A DNA stretch of 41,438 nucleotides, taken from NCBI GenBank assembly GCA_031290475.1, contig JAITNM010000012.1, forward strand, positions 1 to 41,438, in the 5' to 3' direction. Shown piece after piece: positions 36,598 through 41,438 of this stretch (the stretch's first letter is position 1; each line of letters starts with the position of its first letter). This DNA is from Treponema sp. Its GTDB lineage: Bacteria; Spirochaetota; Spirochaetia; Treponematales; Breznakiellaceae. A program made the position numbers and the translations under genes. Under the pieces are notes generated by a model. It was not told the origin of the DNA, did not search any database, and worked only from the letters and a program-made list of their open reading frames with translations.

Positions 36598-36639
36598 AAA
36601 CAAGTGAAAGTTTCGATTAAACGCGGCGCATACCCGCCC

Positions 36640-38421
36640 ATGTACCGCTTAGCCTTAGTCTTAATTCCCTTTTTCCTCCTCTTCTCCTCCCCGTGGGCCG
36701 CCGCCTTGGATTCCGGCGAAGAACGGGAAAAACTCCTCGCTATTTTCAGGGACGAGGGGATCGCCTATGAAGAACGTATGGTGGAGTTGGACGAGGAAAA
36801 CTCAAGCAAGGTTCTCTGGGTGATGATTCCCGGGTCCTCTGATACCGAATCGGAAGATAATCCATCCTTTCTGAGCCAGGATATACCGGCGGAACTGGAA
36901 GAAATCAACATCCCCTTTGAGCTTCCCGAGGAGAGTTTTATCCTTGTCATCCCGTTACGGGGCGCCGGCGGCCTTGGAGCCCCAGATGGGATCCGAAGGA
37001 TCATCGAAGCTCCGGATCCCGGTTCCCCTCTTGTAAACGATCTTTCCTGGGGAACTGAGACGGGCCTGAACTTTATCCGGGAAGCGCTGGAACGGAATAT
37101 AGGGCGGAATATTGTTGTTATCTTTTTAGAGGAGAACTCCATCCAGGAAAGAACACAAGCGGCGCCGGAAAACGGCGACAGCGGAGAGGCCCTTGTTCAG
37201 AACACCCCTTTCCCGGTCTTGCAAGACATCTACTCCTCCCTGTATGATCCGGAAAATTCGATAGTTGTATTTCTGGATTTTCCCGCGCCTCCCGGGGCTT
37301 TGCGTCTTTACCACGGTTCCTATAACAGTTTAGCTCCCCTTGATTTGGTCCGGCCCATTACGGAAATTCTCTTTCAGGAGGAAATTTCTTACACGTTCGA
37401 AAACCGGTACAATGCGCTGTATAAATTGGGCCTCTCCCAGGGGCCATCGTTTCTGGGTTTTTTTCAAAGCCGGAATGTTCCTTCCCTGTTGATTAGTTCG
37501 GGCCGCGGAAGCACAGAAGCCGGCAAGTCCCTCTCTTCTCCAACCCTTGGAAAAATTCTCACAGATTTTGCGGAAAGAGCGCAGGTGGAGATTGGCAACC
37601 AGGACGCCCATTATTCGATTTATTATTACCGGAACAGAACGGTATTCTTTTCTGAATATAATACGATTAGATTGCTGCTTCTGATAAACGGAATTGTTAC
37701 CGCAGGCATATTGCTGATCTTTCTTACCCGCAGGATCAGGATGATTTTTCTGTTTCGGACGGGATTTTCCTATTCCTGGGTTTCGGTACTCTATTTTCTG
37801 GCCTTGTTCGTATCAATTCTTGCAAGTGGAGGATTTCTGTCAGCCCTAAGCGCTCTTTTCCGCCTTCCCCTTGATACTCTAAGCCGGAAAGACTTTTTGT
37901 TCTGTGTATCTTTTTCGATTCTTATAGGGATCACTCTTTTCTTCCTCCTGCCGGCCTATTTTCTTACCGCAATAAAAATACCAAAGCGCGGCGGATTTTA
38001 CGGCTTTACGGCGATCTTTTTTTCTATTCTGTTTTTTTTATTCGGTATATATATTGATATTACCACTTCAGACTTCCTGGCATGGAACCTTATCTGGCTT
38101 CTGCTTGGAATGATATGGCAAAATCCTGTTCCGGCCTTTTTATTCACCCTGCTCTTAACGCTAAGGCCCGGAATTGTACTTTACAGCGCCTTGCAGGAAA
38201 GCGGCTTTACCGACGCGTTGATAAGGGCAGGCATTGCAACCACACTGGCGCTAACATTATTGCTGCTGCCATTCCTGCTTTCTCTTATGCGGGGTATGGC
38301 TTTGACCTTTCCATACAGACTAAGGAAAAAAATAACCTTCCACTTTATACGTTTTAGCGTATTTATTCTCCTTGTGATTACCTTGATACTATACATGTAC
38401 CGGATAAGCATTATCCGGTAA
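36640..38421 (+). CDS. large membrane protein: secreted domain plus about eight membrane spans
   Basis: 593 residues from the ATG at 36640. Upstream in-frame extension (to 36415) would run over the divergent lipoprotein gene and both promoters, and was rejected. Residues 1-22 are a signal peptide (ending PWAAALD). An extracytoplasmic domain of about 320 residues follows, then eight hydrophobic spans from about residue 345 to the end. The outer domain alternates strands and helices in an order that recalls M28 zinc aminopeptidases (for example RNIVVIFLEEN, SIVVFLDF and GFFQSRNVPSLLI), but the metal ligands are not evident. A peptidase-like fold on a multi-span base is the architecture of eukaryotic Gaa1 and ERMP1. 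This is an inference from pattern only; function unknown. The ribosome binding site is weak. Confidence 0.8.
   Translation: MYRLALVLIPFFLLFSSPWAAALDSGEEREKLLAIFRDEGIAYEERMVELDEENSSKVLWVMIPGSSDTESEDNPSFLSQDIPAELEEINIPFELPEESFILVIPLRGAGGLGAPDGIRRIIEAPDPGSPLVNDLSWGTETGLNFIREALERNIGRNIVVIFLEENSIQERTQAAPENGDSGEALVQNTPFPVLQDIYSSLYDPENSIVVFLDFPAPPGALRLYHGSYNSLAPLDLVRPITEILFQEEISYTFENRYNALYKLGLSQGPSFLGFFQSRNVPSLLISSGRGSTEAGKSLSSPTLGKILTDFAERAQVEIGNQDAHYSIYYYRNRTVFFSEYNTIRLLLLINGIVTAGILLIFLTRRIRMIFLFRTGFSYSWVSVLYFLALFVSILASGGFLSALSALFRLPLDTLSRKDFLFCVSFSILIGITLFFLLPAYFLTAIKIPKRGGFYGFTAIFFSILFFLFGIYIDITTSDFLAWNLIWLLLGMIWQNPVPAFLFTLLLTLRPGIVLYSALQESGFTDALIRAGIATTLALTLLLLPFLLSLMRGMALTFPYRLRKKITFHFIRFSVFILLVITLILYMYRISIIR
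38398..38420. repeat. perfect 10-bp inverted repeat overlapping a stop codon
   Basis: TACCGGATAA and TTATCCGGTA flank a three-base loop at the end of the membrane protein gene, between two converging genes. The stem is perfect in both strands but no U-run follows on either side. It could stop or protect both transcripts. Confidence 0.6.
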
Positions 38422-38440
38422 CCAATAGGAGACCAAATTT

Positions 38441-39154
38441 CTACAGAGTCCAGCGGAATTCAACAGAGACGGGTTTAGAAGACAGAAGCAAATCTCCTAT
38501 GGGCGCTGAGAAAACAGATCTTCCGCCGCCCGTAAGTTTCCATTGAGGGGGAAGTTCCGTCACAGGGCTGCCGTTGGCGCTGTAGAGAAACACTTCTCCT
38601 GTTCCGGGAAAGTTTAATTTGAGTTCAAAAAAATAACCGTTACAAGCTTCCGTTACTAATTCTGCAAGTTCATTCTCAAAATGGACTTCCCCGTCAGCCA
38701 GGAGCAGGAAAAGACGGTTTTGCCCGTTCTCCCGGGAGAAGGAAGCGGCCTGGCCTGAAGCATCAAGAAAAGCAAGCAGGGATTCGGGAGATGAAAACCG
38801 GAGACCGGCTTTGTTATGTATCACGCCGTTTTCCCGTTTTGACTTGAAAGAAACAAGGCGCATGCCGTTTATTCTGGCGGCGCTGCGCTCAAAATCCGCC
38901 TTTCCCACAGGGACGGGGAGCCAGCGGGCATTGCCGTCCAGTTTTCCAAGGGAGTCCAGCTCCCCGGAAATACTGTAATCCAGGGTAACGAGAAACGAAC
39001 CGTCTTTACGGACAGAAATATCCGCGCTTACCCCTGCGCAGGAAACAAACAAGCAAACCAAGAGCAGTATAACCGCCATATGTACTAAGAGGCTTTTCCA
39101 AAATATCAGTTTTTGGAAAGCAGCCTTGGATTTATCTAATTCTGTTCTTTTCAT
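38441..39154 (-). CDS. putative lipoprotein, function unknown
   Basis: 237 residues, not recognised. The hydrophobic stretch LLVHMAVILLLVCLFVSCAG ends in a lipobox (FVSC, Cys39). The 25 polar residues ahead of it are unusual for a signal peptide, so the start could instead be Met26; however, the ATG at 39154 has GGAG nearby and follows the stop of the DUF503 gene with no gap, which favours it. The mature part begins with beta strands (ADISVRKDGSFLVTLDYSISGELD), a pattern seen in exported proteins of unknown function, and ends VSVEFRWTL. Last gene of a four-gene unit. Confidence 0.8.
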   Translation of the reverse strand: MKRTELDKSKAAFQKLIFWKSLLVHMAVILLLVCLFVSCAGVSADISVRKDGSFLVTLDYSISGELDSLGKLDGNARWLPVPVGKADFERSAARINGMRLVSFKSKRENGVIHNKAGLRFSSPESLLAFLDASGQAASFSRENGQNRLFLLLADGEVHFENELAELVTEACNGYFFELKLNFPGTGEVFLYSANGSPVTELPPQWKLTGGGRSVFSAPIGDLLLSSKPVSVEFRWTL

Positions 39155-39442
39155 TTAAAACTCCTCGGAATGGATCTTCATGTCCTGGATACGGATAGGC
39201 GCTTCCTCTTCGATCATCTTGAAGGCCTTGTTCAGCACCATTTCGCCAAAACTTCGGGAATTGGAAACCACGACGCCGCCTATCTGGGCAAAGGTAAGGG
39301 AATCTTGAAGATCCACTTCGGCGGCGCTTAAATGAAAACGCCGCTGCAGCTTGTCTTTTACCGAGCGGACGATGCGCCGTTTATCTTTGATGCTTTCAAC
39401 ATCGGGGATTTCAAAAATTATCTGTATCATTGAGACAATCAT
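39155..39442 (-). CDS. DUF503 (YlxP-like) protein
   Basis: 95 residues, the family size. DUF503 proteins are small ferredoxin-like folds; in many Gram-positives one (ylxP) lies between infB and rbfA, and a part in ribosome or rRNA maturation has been suggested. The pattern IKDKRRIVRSVKDKLQRRFHLSAAEVDLQDSL is split over the family's two conserved segments (K-x-KR-x-x-x-x-x-x-x-x-R and AEV). The ATG at 39442 overlaps the TPR lipoprotein stop (ATGA); a second ATG at 39430 is possible. Here it is far from nusA-infB, inside a lipoprotein operon. Confidence 0.9.
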   Translation of the reverse strand: MIVSMIQIIFEIPDVESIKDKRRIVRSVKDKLQRRFHLSAAEVDLQDSLTFAQIGGVVVSNSRSFGEMVLNKAFKMIEEEAPIRIQDMKIHSEEF

Positions 39443-40416
39443 TGTACCTCATCATTCTCCTTAAGAAGGTTTTGTTCCTCCGTATTTTCCGCTTTGGCTT
39501 TTGCATCCTGGATTATAATGCGTATTTCCTCTTTATTGCCCTCGCTTATCCTTCGTTCATCAAGCAGGGATTCCAGGGCGGTAAAATCATTGAAGCCCTT
39601 TTCAACCGCCTCCTTAAGCGTCCCAATTCCCTCTTCATTCTCACCATCCGCAATGAGGAGCACCTGGGCAATTTTAAACTGAAGCATATTCTGACTGAGT
39701 TCCCCTTCCTGAACACTGCCTTGAGAGAGGCTGCTTGATACCATTCGGTATTCCTCCAAAGCCCGGGCAAAAAATTCGCCCTTTTCCAGTACCTGGGCAT
39801 ATTCATAGCGGACATTATTATCCGTATTAGTTTGAAGCCACGTATTGTATGTATCCGCCGCTTCTATTTTATCTTGTTTTGCCTGAGTACGGGCCAGGAG
39901 AAGAATCGCTTCGTTATGGGTATCAAGCACTAATTCATATTTATTCAGAACTTCCTCAGCCTTGTCGTATTTTTCCATGGCGTAAAGAACCAGGGCATAA
40001 TTATAGCCATTATCAAAACTTTCGGGAATAATTTGTAAAACCCGCTCGTATAAATCCTCCGCTTTGACAATATCCCCAAGTTTGATCTGGGTGTAGGACG
40101 CCGCCTTTAAGGCCGTTACATTTTCCGGGTCCTTGACAAGAACATCGTTAAAGTGACGAAGGGCTTCTTTATAGCGCCCCCGTTCAAAGGCAATCCGGCC
40201 AAGGTTGTAGTCTGTGGCGGTTTTGGTTTTATCCACCATTCTGGCCCGGTTAAGCCACTGCTCCGCTTCCTCATACTTTCCCAATTCAAAATAAGCCATT
40301 CCCAGGGTGTAATATTCTTCCGCCGAGGTAACGAGGCGTATAGACGCACAGGAAACTATCAATAACAGAAACAGTGTTATAATTGAAATAAAAAACAGAA
40401 GTGAAGTTTTTTTCAT
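39439..40416 (-). CDS. TPR-repeat lipoprotein
   Basis: 325 residues. The signal peptide ends in LLIVSCAS, a good lipobox with Cys23. At least four tetratricopeptide repeats follow between about residues 33 and 190 ([23 protein letters not shown], split across turns; [41 protein letters not shown]), with more helical repeats to about 265. The C-terminus is charged and probably flexible. TPR lipoproteins act as docking scaffolds in the periplasm; the partner is unknown. It overlaps both neighbours by four bases (ATGA), so translation is coupled with the phosphoribosyltransferase gene upstream. Confidence 0.9.
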   Translation of the reverse strand: MKKTSLLFFISIITLFLLLIVSCASIRLVTSAEEYYTLGMAYFELGKYEEAEQWLNRARMVDKTKTATDYNLGRIAFERGRYKEALRHFNDVLVKDPENVTALKAASYTQIKLGDIVKAEDLYERVLQIIPESFDNGYNYALVLYAMEKYDKAEEVLNKYELVLDTHNEAILLLARTQAKQDKIEAADTYNTWLQTNTDNNVRYEYAQVLEKGEFFARALEEYRMVSSSLSQGSVQEGELSQNMLQFKIAQVLLIADGENEEGIGTLKEAVEKGFNDFTALESLLDERRISEGNKEEIRIIIQDAKAKAENTEEQNLLKENDEVQ

Positions 40417-41438
40417 TTTTGGGCGCCCAAGACAGTCTCCTCAATTTCCCGGAGCTGCGCCCGGTAGAGGCGCGGAATATTGGAACCGTAATCGGCAATA
40501 AGCTGAATCATGTTCCGGGGATTTCCTTCCGTGTCCTTGCCGTTTATCCGGTCCCCCGCATCGCCCAACCCCGGCAGGATATATGCCGAATGGTTCAGTA
40601 CCGGGTCCATCCAGAGGGTATAAACCCTGCAGTTGTCCAGGGCCCGTACCGCCCGAAGGGCTCCCTTGAGCGCGGAAATGACATTGAAAAACTGGACCGA
40701 CCGGGGCCTTATTCCCTGATCCAGGAGGTATTTTACCACCGTGACCAGGCTCCCCCCGGTGGCGTTCATAGGATCTGCGAAGATTAGATCTTTGTCATCA
40801 AGTTTTTCCAAATCAAAATATGATTTGTCAAGATCGAGGATATATTCCATATCATATTCGTTTTTACGCTCATCCCGTTTTATTCTGAACAGCGCAAAAG
40901 GAGAAACATACCCATGGGAGGAATACTCCTCAATCTCCTTGGACATTATCATGGAAGGGAGCAGGGCGCCCCTGAGCAGAACGCACATCACCGTATTTTC
41001 GATCTGAATGTCGATGTTGGGGATCTTATGCACCGCGTAATTTTGAACCGGTACGGTAACCGGGGTTTTTACAATAAGGTAATTCTTGTTTGTTACCGAA
41101 GCGCCTCCGTAAGCCAGCTTGAAGAGCATTTCGTAGGCCCGCTGGATATAGTATACAAATTCCTCTCTTCCGGTCCTGACATCCCGAACTTTGGCAATGA
41201 GCCGGGAAGCCTCGGCATGGCTTTCCTGGGCGGTTAAAAATGAATACACATTGATATTAGGCTCGGTCTTGCAGATCTCCTGCATCAGATCGCCCATTCC
41301 GTTATAGAGCCCTATGAGGTTATCTTCCGCCCCTTTCCGTTCAATTACCGGCCGGGCGGCCGAAAGGAGGGTAAAACTCTTCATCACCTCCTGGTAAAAT
41401 TTATCCATCCGGGAAATATACGCCTTGTCGGAATCGGT
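40413..41438 (-). CDS. uracil phosphoribosyltransferase-like protein with N-terminal extension (may be cut by window edge)
   Basis: The C-terminal ~200 residues match type I uracil phosphoribosyltransferase, which salvages uracil to UMP using [20 protein letters not shown] is the PRPP loop and [15 protein letters not shown] is the uracil-binding loop. Ahead of it are at least 120 helical residues not found in the standard 208-residue enzyme. The first ATG is at 41408, but it lacks a Shine-Dalgarno and the frame stays open for ten more codons to the window edge, so the gene probably starts outside. It could also be a related nucleobase phosphoribosyltransferase. The stop overlaps the TPR lipoprotein start by four bases. 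Confidence 0.85.
   Translation of the reverse strand, partial: TDSDKAYISRMDKFYQEVMKSFTLLSAARPVIERKGAEDNLIGLYNGMGDLMQEICKTEPNINVYSFLTAQESHAEASRLIAKVRDVRTGREEFVYYIQRAYEMLFKLAYGGASVTNKNYLIVKTPVTVPVQNYAVHKIPNIDIQIENTVMCVLLRGALLPSMIMSKEIEEYSSHGYVSPFALFRIKRDERKNEYDMEYILDLDKSYFDLEKLDDKDLIFADPMNATGGSLVTVVKYLLDQGIRPRSVQFFNVISALKGALRAVRALDNCRVYTLWMDPVLNHSAYILPGLGDAGDRINGKDTEGNPRNMIQLIADYGSNIPRLYRAQLREIEETVLGAQK

Noticed and set aside
36415-36639. Upstream extension of the eight-span membrane protein
   Set aside because: It would cover both divergent promoters and overlap the lipoprotein gene; a proper signal peptide begins at 36640.
1-41438. tRNA, rRNA, CRISPR, insertion sequences, prophage, attachment sites
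   Set aside because: Looked for on both strands; no cloverleaf, repeat-spacer array, transposase or phage-like gene is visible.

Overview
The window looks like a piece of chromosome from a spirochaete, most likely a treponeme with a fairly balanced base composition (by eye near 50% G+C, as in the termite-gut treponemes rather than the AT-richer oral ones). The basis is gene content and order: tamB-bamA-skp-mutS in a row, rimP-nusA-infB-rbfA-truB-ribF-rpsO-pnp in a row, several lipoproteins with relaxed spirochaetal lipoboxes, and many conserved but uncharacterised envelope proteins. Genus is inferred, not proven. I see no rRNA, tRNA, CRISPR array, insertion sequence or prophage, and no gene-free stretch over about 210 bp.

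Region 1 (1-1877, + strand): the 3' part of a gene for a membrane protein with a VWA-like domain, a long Pro-rich linker, one membrane span and a C-terminal FHA-like beta domain. Region 2 (1905-16807, - strand): thirteen genes in one direction with gaps of at most 56 bp and several start/stop overlaps: rimP, nusA, infB, rbfA, truB, ribF, rpsO, pnp, dut, two LptF/LptG-type permeases, tgt and a HEAT-repeat protein. A strong promoter lies upstream of rimP, and between it and rimP sits an intrinsic-terminator-like hairpin. This arrangement fits NusA-controlled attenuation of the operon.

Region 3 (16977-20790, - strand): comF and a complete ECF transporter operon (TrpP-like S component, two ATPases, EcfT) with its own promoter. 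The two ATPases carry complementary motif losses that predict one canonical and one degenerate ATP site. Region 4 (21002-31553, - strand): mutS, skp/ompH, bamA and tamB, the outer-membrane assembly group. Region 5 (31636-32894, + strand): a thymidylate kinase whose P-loop lysine is replaced by Thr, and an uncharacterised anchored protein.

Region 6 (32959-36509, - strand): ligA, trmB and a putative lipoprotein, driven by a near-consensus promoter so close to the start codon that the message may be leaderless. It is divergent from region 7 (36640-38421, + strand), a large secreted-domain plus eight-span membrane protein. Region 8 (38441-41438, - strand): a uracil phosphoribosyltransferase-like gene running to the right edge, a TPR lipoprotein, a DUF503/YlxP protein and a second putative lipoprotein, tightly coupled by ATGA overlaps.

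Most of the window is housekeeping. The more unusual points are the nusA leader hairpin, a zinc ribbon on the end of NusA, an eroded riboflavin kinase half of RibF, the lysine-less Tmk P-loop, the asymmetric ECF ATPase pair, and a membrane protein that may have an inactive M28-peptidase-like fold.
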